A DNA stretch of 23,953 nt from CAYJAD01 sp964370015 (GTDB taxonomy: Bacteria; Desulfobacterota; Desulfovibrionia; Desulfovibrionales; Desulfovibrionaceae). The DNA lies in contig CAYJHD010000029.1 of NCBI GenBank assembly GCA_964370015.1, positions 1 through 23,953 of the forward strand, in the 5' to 3' direction. The notes beneath the pieces are model-generated. The model saw only the letters and a program-made list of their open reading frames with translations. It searched no databases and was not told where the DNA came from. How positions within the stretch are numbered: position 1 is the first letter of the stretch; each line of letters opens with the position of its first letter. The position numbers and the translations under genes were made by a program. Of this stretch, positions 1 to 8,882 are shown in pieces.

Positions 1-2608
1 CGCCGGGGGTAATATAGGCCACGGGGTTGTTAAATTGCTTGGAGAACACGTGCTTCTTAATGGGGCTTTCCATGGGCTCGTAGTATTCGGGCAAAGGACC
101 GTCCACAAGACCTTGACCAAAGAGGGTACCAACACCGTTCTTGGTCATGATGAAGGGATGCTTGGTGCCTGGAGCGCCGCCGCCGTCGATGACGTCGCCA
201 ACCCACTTACCGTCTTTCCAAGCCACTACGGCTTTATCTTTGTTGTACGGTACACCCTTGGCGTCCACAGAGGCGCGGTTGTACACAATACGTCTGTTCA
301 CAGGCCAAGCGAAGGACCAATTGGGGTAGAGGTTAATCTTGGCTTGCATTTCTGTTTGCGAGGCATCGCGACGGGCCATGAGGTTACCTGCTTCTGGCCA
401 AGAACCGGCATGGAGCCAGTTACCGCTCACGGTGGAGCCATCGTTTTGCAAAGCTACGAAGTTAGGCACTTGCGTACCGGCTTTGTAAACCTTATCGCCA
501 ATCTTCACATCCTTTAAGAAGTAACCATTCATGAGCTTGGCTACCTTTTGTGGGGAGAAGAGATGGTTTTCTGCCCATTTGTCAATGGAAAGGTTTACGA
601 TGGGTTCAGGATAGGCACCGCCGTCTTTTTTGTAGAGCTTTTGGAGCTCTTCAGCCAGCCAATATACCATTTCGCCGTCGGGTTGTGTGCCAGTTCTTGG
701 CTTTGGCCCGGCGTAACGCCATTGCATCCAGCGGCCGGAGTTGGAAATGGAACCTTCTTTTTCGTTGAAAGCGGCGCAAGGCAAGAAGAAGACTTCAGTG
801 CTGATGTCTTCTGGGTTCATGTCTGGGCCCTTCCAGAAGGAAGAAGTTTCGTTTTCATAAAGGTTTACGTTCACGAGCCAGTCAAGGTTGCCAAGGCTTT
901 TACGTGCCACGTTAACATCGGGACCGCCGCAAGTGGGGTTCATGCCCCAAGCAAACATACCCTTGATGTTACCCTTGGTGAGTTCGCTGATGACATTCAT
1001 CCAATAGTAATCGGACATTTTCACATGGGAGTCGGCCTTGGGTAAGTAATGGAAGGCATCTTCCACATTTTGACCTTGGTAGACGCTCTTGATGTAGCTT
1101 GCGGCATACTTAGAGCGATTTTGCCACCAGTTAACGCTTTTGGGGTCGTTGGAAACTGGGGTGGTGGCTTTTACATAGGCGGCAAAGTCTGTGTTGGCAG
1201 ACTTCACCACAGGTAAATAGCCTGGGTAGATGTGGGAGAGAATGCCTTGGTCGGTGGAGCCCTGTACGTTGGACTCACCGCGAAGGGCGTTGACGCCGCC
1301 GCCGGCAATACCGATGTTACCGAGCAATAATTGCACGATGGACATGGTACGGATGTTTTGTACGCCGTAGGTGTGCTGTGTCCAACCCATGGCGTACATG
1401 ATGGTACCTGCTTTGTTGGGTTTACCAGTGCTGGCATACAGGTCATAGATGTATTTTAAATCACTTTCAGAAACACCGGTCATGCTGGAAACTTTGTCCA
1501 AGGTGTAACGATCGTAGTGTCTTTTCAATACGTTGATGGCACATTGAGGATTTTTCAAGGTGTCGTCACGCAAAGGCACTTTTTTATCGTCTTCTTGGAA
1601 AGCCCATTTAGAACGGTCATAGCTTCTGGTTTTGGGGTCAAAACCGGCAAAAACGCCTTCATCGCAAGAGTATTCTTCACTTACGAGGAAAGATGCGTTG
1701 GTGTAGTTAAGCACATAGTCATTGAAATACAACTTATTTTCTAAGATGTACTTAATGAGACCGCCAAGGAAGGCGATGTCGGTACCGGAACGAAGGGGGA
1801 TATGTCTATCACACTTGGAGGAGGTACGGGTAAAGCGCGGGTCCACGTGAACAACTTGCGCGCCTTTCTTTTGTGCTTTCATAACCCATTTAAAGGAAAT
1901 GGGGTGGTTTTCCGCTGCGTTGGAGCCCATGATGAGAATGCAATCGGCATTTTCAAGGTCGGCCCAGTGGTTGGTCATGCAACCGCGTCCAAACGACTCT
2001 GCCAGAGCCGCTACAGTGGAGCTGTGTCAGAGACGGGCTTGGTGCTCGATATATACGAGACCAAGCGAACGCATGAAGGCCTGCAGGGCCCAACATTCTT
2101 CGTTGTCTAAGGCCGCAGAGCCAAAGGATGCCATGGCGAGGGTGCGGTTAACCACTTGACCCTTATCATTTTTAGCTGTGAAGCTGGCATCGCGTGTTTT
2201 TTTAACACGTTTGGCAATCTCTTGAATGGTCCATTCCCAGCTCACTTCCTTCCATTCTTTGGAGTTTGGAGCGCGGTAGAGCGGGGATTTGGGGCGAGCT
2301 TCGTTTTCTGTTACTTGAATGGAAGCAGCGCCCTTGGCACACAAGGAGCCTTGGTTGATGGGATGGTCCGGATCGCCTTCTATATTGATGGTTCTGTCTG
2401 TAACATTACCCTTGGCTTTATCGCCAGTATGCACTAGCAGGCCACAGCCCACAGCGCAAAAGCAACAAACAGAAGTGGTAACTTTTGTCCACTGAAGCTT
2501 GGCTTCTTTGGCCTGGGCTACCAGCGGCTTTACATAGTCAAAGCCTGCCACGCCCACAGCGGCAAGGGCAGCTCCAACTTTCAAAAAGCTACGTCTTGTA
2601 ATACTCAT
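1..2608 (-). CDS. fdhA: Formate dehydrogenase catalytic (alpha) subunit, selenocysteine-containing, Tat-exported; 3' end beyond window
   Basis: Oxidises formate to CO2 at a Mo/W-bis-pterin centre in the periplasm. The N-terminus carries a twin-arginine signal (TRRSFLKVG, residues 4-12) and an Ala-rich hydrophobic stretch. A [4Fe-4S] site follows (CCFCAVGC near residue 50, final Cys in GSLCAKG). Codon 194 is an in-frame UGA (plus-strand tca at 2027-2029), in the context HQARL-U-HSSTVAA, and GRGCMTNHW follows. This is the selenocysteine position of FdnG/FdhA-type enzymes. I followed the frame from there to base 2 and found no further stop, so the early stop is a recoding event and not a broken gene. 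The ATG at 2608 has AAGGA about 8 bp upstream. About 869 codons are visible; the family is usually near 1000 residues, so the C-terminus is missing. An iron-sulfur beta subunit would be expected further left. Family assignment is firm; Mo versus W cannot be told. Confidence 0.96.
1999..2016 (-). promoter_or_regulatory. Candidate bacterial SECIS stem-loop after the fdhA UGA
   Basis: Read on the minus strand, ten nucleotides after the UGA an 18-nt segment can fold with CUGU pairing to GGCAG-side bases (three Watson-Crick pairs plus a U-G) and a loop that includes GGCUCU. The spacing resembles the E. coli fdhF/fdnG SECIS, where a short apical hairpin begins about 11 nt after UGA. An alternative overlapping hairpin, CUCU-GGC-AGAG (1997-2007), also exists. 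Presence of a SECIS here is inferred from the certain Sec codon; the exact pairing is by eye. Confidence 0.5.
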
Positions 2609-2871
2609 AAGCTTTTTTCCTTATTTTATTGTTAGGCTCTTTGGTAAGAGCTCGATACTTTAGTCTACCATGGCGTGCAGTTAGAATAAGAGGTACAGAA
2701 GAACTGTACACGCTATTTCAAGGTGCACAGCTTTGTAAAAGCTCCATACTAGACTTGCGGTTCTTTAAACATTTTTTGGGGAAAATGTCAAAAAATACCA
2801 TTGTGTAAAATGGTACAAGCAATGAAAATGTAAGAAAAAACATTGTCAAAATGCGACGTTTAGGGTAGGAA
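2609..2871. promoter_or_regulatory. Divergent fdhA/fdhE control region with small palindromes
   Basis: AT-rich, non-coding, and the largest gap in the window. It must carry promoters for both fdhA (minus) and fdhED (plus). Three dyads are visible: TACCATT-N6-AATGGTA at 2796-2815, AGCTTT-GTA-AAAGCT at 2729-2743, and GCTCTT-TGGT-AAGAGC at 2636-2651, which would be a leader hairpin in the fdhA mRNA. Related copies of ATGTCAAAA and ATTGTCAAAA flank the first dyad. I could not assign a clear -35/-10 pair or a named regulator site. Confidence 0.4.
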
Positions 2872-3783
2872 ATGGCACATTATTCACATTTACCAATGAG
2901 TCTACATATGGGAAAATCTACCAATACCAATGCACTGACAGCCATAAAAAGACTGTCTGCAAGTAAAAATATACCTCAAGAAATCATTGTTTTTCTAGAA
3001 AATATATATTCTTTACCCGACCTTACTTTGCGTAAGAAAATTGCTTATACTCATGACGCTTTGCAACATGCGGCAGGAAAGAGCCTTTTGCAAAGGGAAG
3101 AGCTATATCCCTATGGCAAGTGGGATAAGGCAGAAGAGCGTTTGCAAAGTTTGCTGAAAATGGAGTTTTCGCCGGAATTGCAGCAAAAAGACTTTGTACA
3201 AAATATGGCCTTGGTGGCAAAGCACGTGGCAGCGCATAAGAAATTTGCGGTGCAAATGCTGAAAGCTTATGTGGCTGAAGATGAAGCCTTTTACCAAGAG
3301 CAAGCTGAAAAAAGCTCAGAGTTTGCTTTCATGTGCTATTTTTTGGCCTCTTTTGCCTTGATGCCTTTTTTTGTTCATAGTCGCACGCAGGTAGATGTGG
3401 ACCACGAATCCGAAGCTTGGGGCCATGGGCACTGTCCTTATTGCGGTGGTACGCCCAATGTATCGTATCTAAAAGGCAAAAAGGGCAAGCGCATGCATGC
3501 GTGTTCTGTGTGTCTTGCTGTGTATAGGGCTCCGCGCATTCAATGTCCGTACTGCCTGGAACAAAGGCAAGAAAAATTGAAATATTTTACGGCGGATGCA
3601 GTGAAAGATGCGCAAGTATGTGTGTGTGATTCGTGTAAGAATTATATGAAAATCTGTGATATGCGCGAATATGAAAAATTTGCGCCTCTGCCTTATGTGG
3701 ACGATGTTAAAACCTTGCTTTTGGATGTGATGGCTTCGCAGCAGGGCTATGAAAATCCGGTGGTGTCCTTATGGCTGAGCTAG
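2872..3783 (+). CDS. fdhE: Formate dehydrogenase accessory protein FdhE
   Basis: Cytoplasmic accessory protein needed to make active formate dehydrogenase. FdhE proteins bind iron through rubredoxin-like CxxC pairs and interact with the Tat-exported catalytic subunit. At 303 aa it has the usual FdhE length. The N-terminal half is helical. The C-terminal half carries four CxxC pairs at residues 188-191 (CPYC), 211-214 (CSVC), 225-228 (CPYC) and 252-255 (CDSC). The ATG at 2872 is preceded by AGGG about 6 bp upstream. Its last 13 bp overlap the start of fdhD, which suggests translational coupling. It is transcribed away from fdhA. Confidence 0.9.
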   Translation: MAHYSHLPMSLHMGKSTNTNALTAIKRLSASKNIPQEIIVFLENIYSLPDLTLRKKIAYTHDALQHAAGKSLLQREELYPYGKWDKAEERLQSLLKMEFSPELQQKDFVQNMALVAKHVAAHKKFAVQMLKAYVAEDEAFYQEQAEKSSEFAFMCYFLASFALMPFFVHSRTQVDVDHESEAWGHGHCPYCGGTPNVSYLKGKKGKRMHACSVCLAVYRAPRIQCPYCLEQRQEKLKYFTADAVKDAQVCVCDSCKNYMKICDMREYEKFAPLPYVDDVKTLLLDVMASQQGYENPVVSLWLS

Positions 3784-4520
3784 TAAAACCAAATTTTTTA
3801 TCCTGTACCCCCACGCAATATAAGCAGGGCGTGGCACGAGAAATTTCTGAAATCATTAGCCCAGAAGAAGAATGCTCTTTTAGCTATATTTGCTCTTATG
3901 CCGCAGAAAAGGATAATGAGAAGCAAATTTTTAGCGGCGAAAAGACCTTATATGCATACCCATTAGATTTGGAAAAATTGGTGTTGGGGCATACGGTTTT
4001 GGATATACTGCCTTGCTATGATGCTGACTTCACCTGTGATGTGCAGCACAAGGGCGACACCTTTCATGTATCACTTGAAGGAAAGCCCGCTTTGCCAAAT
4101 ACCATTTCGCCTGAAAAAATGCCTTATGCCAAAGTGTTAAGCACCATGCAAACAGTGCTCACTGCGCCTGGCTTGTGGGATGGGACTGGGTGTTTTCATC
4201 GTGCTGCTTTGTATCATCCTGTACGCGAAGAGCTTATTTTTGCCGAAGATATTGGGCGCCATAACTGTGTGGATAGGCTCAAAGGGCATACTTTATTGCA
4301 TAATTTACCCATGGCAGAATATGTTCTTTTTATTACAGCGCGCATTACGGCGTCGTTGTATGCTAAAATCCGTCGCGCTGGTATTGTTACCATGGTAAGT
4401 CGTTCGGCCATAACCACCACATCGTACTCTCGTGCACAAACCGAGGGGTGCACTTTGGCGGCTTTTTGCCGTCCAGAAGATGGCAGGCTGACGCATTTTG
4501 CAGGAGATGGTGTTTATTAA
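3771..4520 (+). CDS. fdhD: FdhD-family formate dehydrogenase sulfurtransferase, without the usual CxxC motif
   Basis: FdhD passes sulfur from a cysteine desulfurase to the molybdopterin cofactor, a step required for formate dehydrogenase activity. Family landmarks are clear: TGCFHRAAL (139-147), EDIGRHNCVDRLKG (159-172), SRSAITTTS near 210-218, and a Gly/Thr-rich LAAFCRPEDGRLTHFAGD end. At 249 aa it is slightly short. The conserved CGxCG/CxxC loop that normally precedes the TGG-H-AA motif is not visible: residues 100-130 contain no cysteine. The nearest candidates are C82, C89 and C141, the last replacing the second Gly of the TGG motif. The start overlaps fdhE by 13 bp. The assignment to the FdhD fold is strong; whether sulfur transfer works the usual way is open. 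Confidence 0.85.
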   Translation: MAELVKPNFLSCTPTQYKQGVAREISEIISPEEECSFSYICSYAAEKDNEKQIFSGEKTLYAYPLDLEKLVLGHTVLDILPCYDADFTCDVQHKGDTFHVSLEGKPALPNTISPEKMPYAKVLSTMQTVLTAPGLWDGTGCFHRAALYHPVREELIFAEDIGRHNCVDRLKGHTLLHNLPMAEYVLFITARITASLYAKIRRAGIVTMVSRSAITTTSYSRAQTEGCTLAAFCRPEDGRLTHFAGDGVY

Positions 4521-4615
4521 CATTATTCCGCAGAAAATATAGTTACATCTACATATGTATCAAAAAAGTAACATGTCTTAGTGTATGTTTTTTTGGTACA
4601 TATTTTTTTACCCAC

Positions 4616-4644
4616 TTGACGTAAGAGTATTATGTGCTTAATTT
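4616..4644 (+). promoter_or_regulatory. Candidate sigma-70 promoter for the hybrid kinase
   Basis: TTGACG (4616-4621), a 17-bp spacer and TAATTT (4639-4644) lie about 70 bp before the chosen ATG at 4716. The -35 is good and the -10 weak (3 of 6). A palindrome TACATATGTA lies upstream at 4550-4559. A tentative call made by eye. Confidence 0.3.
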
Positions 4645-4715
4645 TTAGTATATAGAACGTATTGTTTTTCCTTATTTTCCAACACCTCAAGCCTCGTAAA
4701 GAAAAGGATGCGCCT

Positions 4716-7700
4716 ATGCACCCTTATGTCAATTTTTCTGAAAATAGGTATGACTTTTTAGGTCAACTATATGGAGCTAATCCTCTGCCCTTATGTTGCG
4801 TCTCTGGCTCTGGACAATTGCTGTATTGTACGGATGCTTTTTTGCAGTTTTTTTCCGTAAGCTCTGTTCAAGATTGTCAGGAACTTTTTTTACGCACGCC
4901 CATACCTTTAGCGTACTCGCAACGGAATTTTTTGGAGGCTTTGCAAGCGCATTGTGAGCAAACTTTGAAAAGGGGGGTGAACCGCTTTTCTTGGACGCAT
5001 ACCGTGGAAGGTCAACGTAAAATCCTTGTGCACTACACGTTAACTTTCATGAAGCATGAAGAACAGTATATTTTCATAATCTATATGAACGATGTGAAAG
5101 ACGATTGCGCTTCTTGTGCGGATATGATGCATCAAATAACCACCATGACTGACATTGTGGATAAATCTCCCACCCCCATCTGTATTTGGAATCTTAACAG
5201 GGAAATTGTTGACTGTAATAGTGCCTTTTTAAAATATGTGGGGGCGCAAAGTTTAAGTGAGTGCACCGCTGTGGTGGAAACGTTCTTTCCTGAACACCAA
5301 GAAAATGGCGAAAAGTCTTCTGAAATTTTTGAGGAAGTATTTGAGAAAGCTTTGTTTTTTGATAATTGTAAAACAGATTGGCAATGGTTACGTAAAGATG
5401 GCCATATGCTTTCCACAAACAGCACACTGTTGCGCATCACCTATAACAATAGTAGTGCTGTGGCTCAATTTATTTATGACCTCAGCGAGCTAAAAGAAAG
5501 CGAGCGTAGAGCCAAAGAGGCCGAGGAAAGCACAAGGCTGATTCTTGATTGTATGCCGTTTGGCGCAAATATAATCAATAAAAATTTTCAAATGGTGGAC
5601 TGTAATAGGCAGTCATTTGAGATTTTTGGCTATGACAATAAACAAGACTATATAGAAAATTTTTCTAACTTATCACCCGAATTTCAACCTGATGGAACTC
5701 CTTCCAAAGAAAAAGTGAAGCAGATATTACAGAAAATATTTGCAGAAGGTTTTGCTTGCTTTGAATGGATGCATGTGGATCGCTTTGGGGAATTGTTACC
5801 TGTGGAAGTGACTGCGGTGCGAACGCAGTATAAAAACGAAGAAATGGTATTGGGGTATACCAGAGACATGCGTGAATTGAAGGCCATGCAAGTTAAGGCC
5901 ACATTGGCTGAGGAGCGCAACGCTATTATCTTAGAAAATATCCCCTATTGTATTATTTTTTGGAAAGAAGATGGTACCGCTGTGGATTGTAATAAAGAAA
6001 CAGTGAAACTTTTGGGAGCAACGTCAAAGCAACAATTGTTAGATAATATACTGTATTGTTCTCCTCAGTACCAACCTGATGGGAGAATTTCTAGTGAAGC
6101 CATCAGAGAAGATTTTCAAGAGGTACTTAAAAAAGGCACCATGCGCTTTGAATGGGTGCATCAAAGTTTGTCTGGAGAGCTTATTCCTGTAGATGTGTAT
6201 GTGGCTCGGGCTGCGCTTGGTGGTGAAAATATTGTCGTAAGTTATTCTAAAGATTTACGTGAGTTGAAAGCTGCGCAAGATCTTGTGGTGGAAGCCGAGC
6301 TTAGAAATACGCTGATGCTGGATTCTGTGCCTTTATGTGTGCATTTTTGGGATGCAGATATGAACCTTATGTACAGCAATTTGGAAGGAGCAAATCTTTT
6401 TGGTTTTAATTCCAAGCAGGAATATACCGATAATTATGCCATCACAGTGCCTGAGTTACAACCTGATGGTAGCAGCTCTAAGCTTGCCATTACGACTCTT
6501 CTTCAAGATGGTTTTAATCAAGGTGTGGCACGCAAAGAAATTGTGCGCATGCATCCGTATACCTATGAAGAAATTCCTTTAGATATTTTAGTGGTACGCA
6601 CCACATACCAAGGAAAAACAGGGCTTATTTCTTATAGTAGGGATTTGCGTGAGCATTATGCCATGTTGGATGAAATTCATGCTCACGAGCAAAAGCTTCT
6701 CATAGCTAAAGACATTGCAGAAAAAAGTACTAAGGCCAAGAGTGAATTTTTGGCCAATATGAGTCATGAAATTCGTACTCCCATGAATGGTATTTTAGGG
6801 CTTTTACATCTTTTGGAGAAAACATCCTTAGATGATGCACAAACTAATTATGTGGAAAAAAGTCTTTTTTCAGCCAATAATCTTTTGCGTATTATCAATG
6901 ATATTTTAGATTTTTCAAAAATAGAAGCCGGTAAATTGGAAATGGAGTCGGTTCCGTTCACTTTAAAAAAGCTTTGTAATGAGATTAAGGATTTATATCT
7001 TCCCTTAAGTGACTCCAAGGGACTTACCTTCTCTGTGAATGAAGGTGAATTCTCACATACGGTGCTTCTTGGAGATATGCTTCGCCTTAAACAAGTACTC
7101 TTTAATTTAGTGAGTAATGCCATTAAATTTACACGCTCGGGCTGTATCTCTTTAGATATAGAAAGCATTCTTTTGGATAATAACGAAATGCGCTGTCTTT
7201 TTGCCGTACGCGATACAGGTATTGGGCTAAGTCCAGAGCAAATTGAGCGTTTATTCTCTGCTTTTTCTCAAGCGGATTCCTCGGTGACACGTAAATATGG
7301 TGGTACTGGTTTAGGTCTTGTTATTTCACGTAGTATTATTACCATGATGCGTGGAAAAATTTGGGTGGAAAGTGAGCTTGGTAAAGGGTCAACCTTTTAC
7401 TGCAATGCTATTTTTGATATTAGCCAACAACAAGATCGCTTTAATGAAGAAGAAGCAACGAAGGACACTTTGCTACAGGCTGTATGTGGTGCAGAGCACG
7501 TGCTTTTAGTGGAAGATAATGAAATCAATCAAATAGTTGCTCAAGAGATATTACAGCATGCTGGTTATACTTTAGATATTGCCAATAATGGTCAGGAAGC
7601 TTTAGATATGCTTGAAGAAAATACATACGCTGCTGTGCTTATGGATATCCAAATGCCCATTATGGATGGATATACCGCCACTAGTATTTTACGTAAGCAG

Positions 7701-7868
7701 CAAAAGTATCAAAATTTACCCATCATTGCCATGTCTGCTCACGCCATGAAAGGTGATAGAGAGTTAAGCTTGTCATATGGAATGAATGATCACATTACCA
7801 AGCCTGTGGATCCACAAGTGCTATATAAGACGTTACATCGCTGGATTAGTAAAGTGGAGCGGAGTTAA
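4716..7868 (+). CDS. Cytoplasmic hybrid sensor histidine kinase with five PAS-like modules and a C-terminal receiver
   Basis: No membrane segment is seen, so it is probably a soluble sensor. Domain order, numbering from the ATG at 4716 (1050 aa): PAS-like 1 (about 15-130), a C-A-S-C linker at 131-134, PAS-like 2 (145-260), PAS-like 3 (272-390), 4 (397-515) and 5 (525-645), HisKA with FLANMSHEIRTPMNG (phospho-acceptor His684), HATPase (NLVSNAIKFT, DTGIGLSP, GGTGLGLVIS), and a receiver with VLLVEDNEINQ and LMDIQMPIMDG (phospho-acceptor Asp977). PAS 3-5 repeat an xQPDG motif at an exact 129-residue period. The frame stays open upstream to a TTG at 4662, but only the ATG at 4716 has a proper ribosome site (AAGGA at 4704-4708). 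The signal sensed and the output partner are unknown. Its position between fdhD and dmsABC makes a respiratory role possible but unproven. Confidence 0.93.
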   Translation: MHPYVNFSENRYDFLGQLYGANPLPLCCVSGSGQLLYCTDAFLQFFSVSSVQDCQELFLRTPIPLAYSQRNFLEALQAHCEQTLKRGVNRFSWTHTVEGQRKILVHYTLTFMKHEEQYIFIIYMNDVKDDCASCADMMHQITTMTDIVDKSPTPICIWNLNREIVDCNSAFLKYVGAQSLSECTAVVETFFPEHQENGEKSSEIFEEVFEKALFFDNCKTDWQWLRKDGHMLSTNSTLLRITYNNSSAVAQFIYDLSELKESERRAKEAEESTRLILDCMPFGANIINKNFQMVDCNRQSFEIFGYDNKQDYIENFSNLSPEFQPDGTPSKEKVKQILQKIFAEGFACFEWMHVDRFGELLPVEVTAVRTQYKNEEMVLGYTRDMRELKAMQVKATLAEERNAIILENIPYCIIFWKEDGTAVDCNKETVKLLGATSKQQLLDNILYCSPQYQPDGRISSEAIREDFQEVLKKGTMRFEWVHQSLSGELIPVDVYVARAALGGENIVVSYSKDLRELKAAQDLVVEAELRNTLMLDSVPLCVHFWDADMNLMYSNLEGANLFGFNSKQEYTDNYAITVPELQPDGSSSKLAITTLLQDGFNQGVARKEIVRMHPYTYEEIPLDILVVRTTYQGKTGLISYSRDLREHYAMLDEIHAHEQKLLIAKDIAEKSTKAKSEFLANMSHEIRTPMNGILGLLHLLEKTSLDDAQTNYVEKSLFSANNLLRIINDILDFSKIEAGKLEMESVPFTLKKLCNEIKDLYLPLSDSKGLTFSVNEGEFSHTVLLGDMLRLKQVLFNLVSNAIKFTRSGCISLDIESILLDNNEMRCLFAVRDTGIGLSPEQIERLFSAFSQADSSVTRKYGGTGLGLVISRSIITMMRGKIWVESELGKGSTFYCNAIFDISQQQDRFNEEEATKDTLLQAVCGAEHVLLVEDNEINQIVAQEILQHAGYTLDIANNGQEALDMLEENTYAAVLMDIQMPIMDGYTATSILRKQQKYQNLPIIAMSAHAMKGDRELSLSYGMNDHITKPVDPQVLYKTLHRWISKVERS

Positions 7869-7995
7869 TGTAAAACTATGTAAAGCACATGAGGTTTTAC
7901 CAATTAAGGTTGCTTTGGCGAGAGTGCGAGAATATTGCAGATAGATATTAATTATATGTAATAATTATAAAAAGTTGTGACAAATGTATATGCAC

Positions 7996-8040
7996 TTTAA
8001 AAAAGTCCCGCAATGTGAAATGGAACGGGACTTTTTTAAA
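7996..8040. terminator. Bidirectional intrinsic terminator between the hybrid kinase and dmsC
   Basis: Perfect 15-bp inverted repeat (TTTAAAAAAGTCCCG at 7996-8010 and its complement at 8026-8040) with a 15-nt loop. The GC core is flanked by A- and T-tracts, so it can work as a Rho-independent terminator on both strands for these two convergent genes. Confidence 0.88.
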
Positions 8041-8049
8041 GGATTTTTT

Positions 8050-8880
8050 TTACATGCCAAACCAAGTATAACCTTGATAGAAGGTTACACGTCCGAGTAT
8101 TTCTCCTGCTACTATAAAAATAGCCAAAACAAGGGCACATAGAGTGTAAAAGCCAGTACAGCGATGGCCTTTATGTGTGTCATGTCCGGCGCATAGACTT
8201 TGTCTTTGTAATACTAATATAAAGATGAAAGCAAATGCCAAGAGTGTAGGGGCTCCAAGAAGGGCAAAAGTGCTCATGGAAGGTATTTGGTGCACAGCGT
8301 GCTCTACTCCAAAACCTATACGTAAGGCCAGAGCGCATGTTAAAGCCACGGGAAGGGGGCTTTTCATAATCAAAGAAAGGCGTTCTTTAATGGTATGAGC
8401 TGTGGGGGATGCTGGGTGAAAGAATGCCAAAGCACCTAAAGCCAACGCTCCCAGTACCAAGGATGAGCTTAAGAAATAGCCAAACACACAAATATCTTGC
8501 CAGTAGGGTACAAGTGATCCTGTATAAATTTTACTCATGCTATAATTTAGCACTACAGCGGCACCTGCGCTGGCATAGAGAACGAGAGATTTTTGGGTAT
8601 AGATAAAAAGTCCCAGAGAAGCCACAAAAAGTCCCACGCAAAAGATTTCTCGGCTCAGCCATGATGAGAAAATATTATTGGCGGTGAAGACGCTGTGCAT
8701 GGGGGCACTTAAATGCAGCAGAGAGAACACCATGCCCAAAAGCGCAAGGCTTAAGGCTAACTTACTCCAGCAGGTGTTTTCACAGGCTTTGGGGCCTATG
8801 ATGAGGCTTTGCCAGAGAACCATGCCTGCGGCGGTCTGCGCTAACAGGGTAAAGAATATAAGACTCCACATTCCTTCCAT
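8050..8880 (-). CDS. dmsC: DmsC-type membrane anchor subunit of DMSO reductase
   Basis: Integral membrane subunit that takes electrons from menaquinol and passes them to the iron-sulfur subunit. It is 276 aa with about eight hydrophobic segments, and includes HLSAPMHS followed by SSWLSREI, matching the conserved DmsC region. An AGGAGG lies 7 bp before the ATG at 8880, and the gene starts only 2 bp after the dmsB stop. Last gene of dmsABC; it runs into the bidirectional terminator. Assignment rests on both sequence and operon context. Confidence 0.9.
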   Translation of the reverse strand: MEGMWSLIFFTLLAQTAAGMVLWQSLIIGPKACENTCWSKLALSLALLGMVFSLLHLSAPMHSVFTANNIFSSWLSREIFCVGLFVASLGLFIYTQKSLVLYASAGAAVVLNYSMSKIYTGSLVPYWQDICVFGYFLSSSLVLGALALGALAFFHPASPTAHTIKERLSLIMKSPLPVALTCALALRIGFGVEHAVHQIPSMSTFALLGAPTLLAFAFIFILVLQRQSLCAGHDTHKGHRCTGFYTLCALVLAIFIVAGEILGRVTFYQGYTWFGM

Positions 8881-8882
8881 GG

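Noticed and set aside
35..1045. Plus-strand open frames of 160 and 165 aa
   Set aside because: They lie antisense to the well-supported fdhA frame, show no recognisable domains, and are explained by its codon bias.
2027..2608. A 193-aa truncated formate dehydrogenase fragment ending at a stop codon, i.e. a pseudogene
   Set aside because: The stop is UGA at the known selenocysteine position, and the same frame continues with strong homology (HSSTVAA, GRGCMTNHW) and no further stop to the window edge.
4662..4715. Upstream TTG start for the hybrid kinase
   Set aside because: No ribosome site near the TTG, whereas AAGGA sits 7 bp before the ATG at 4716; the extra residues resemble no domain.
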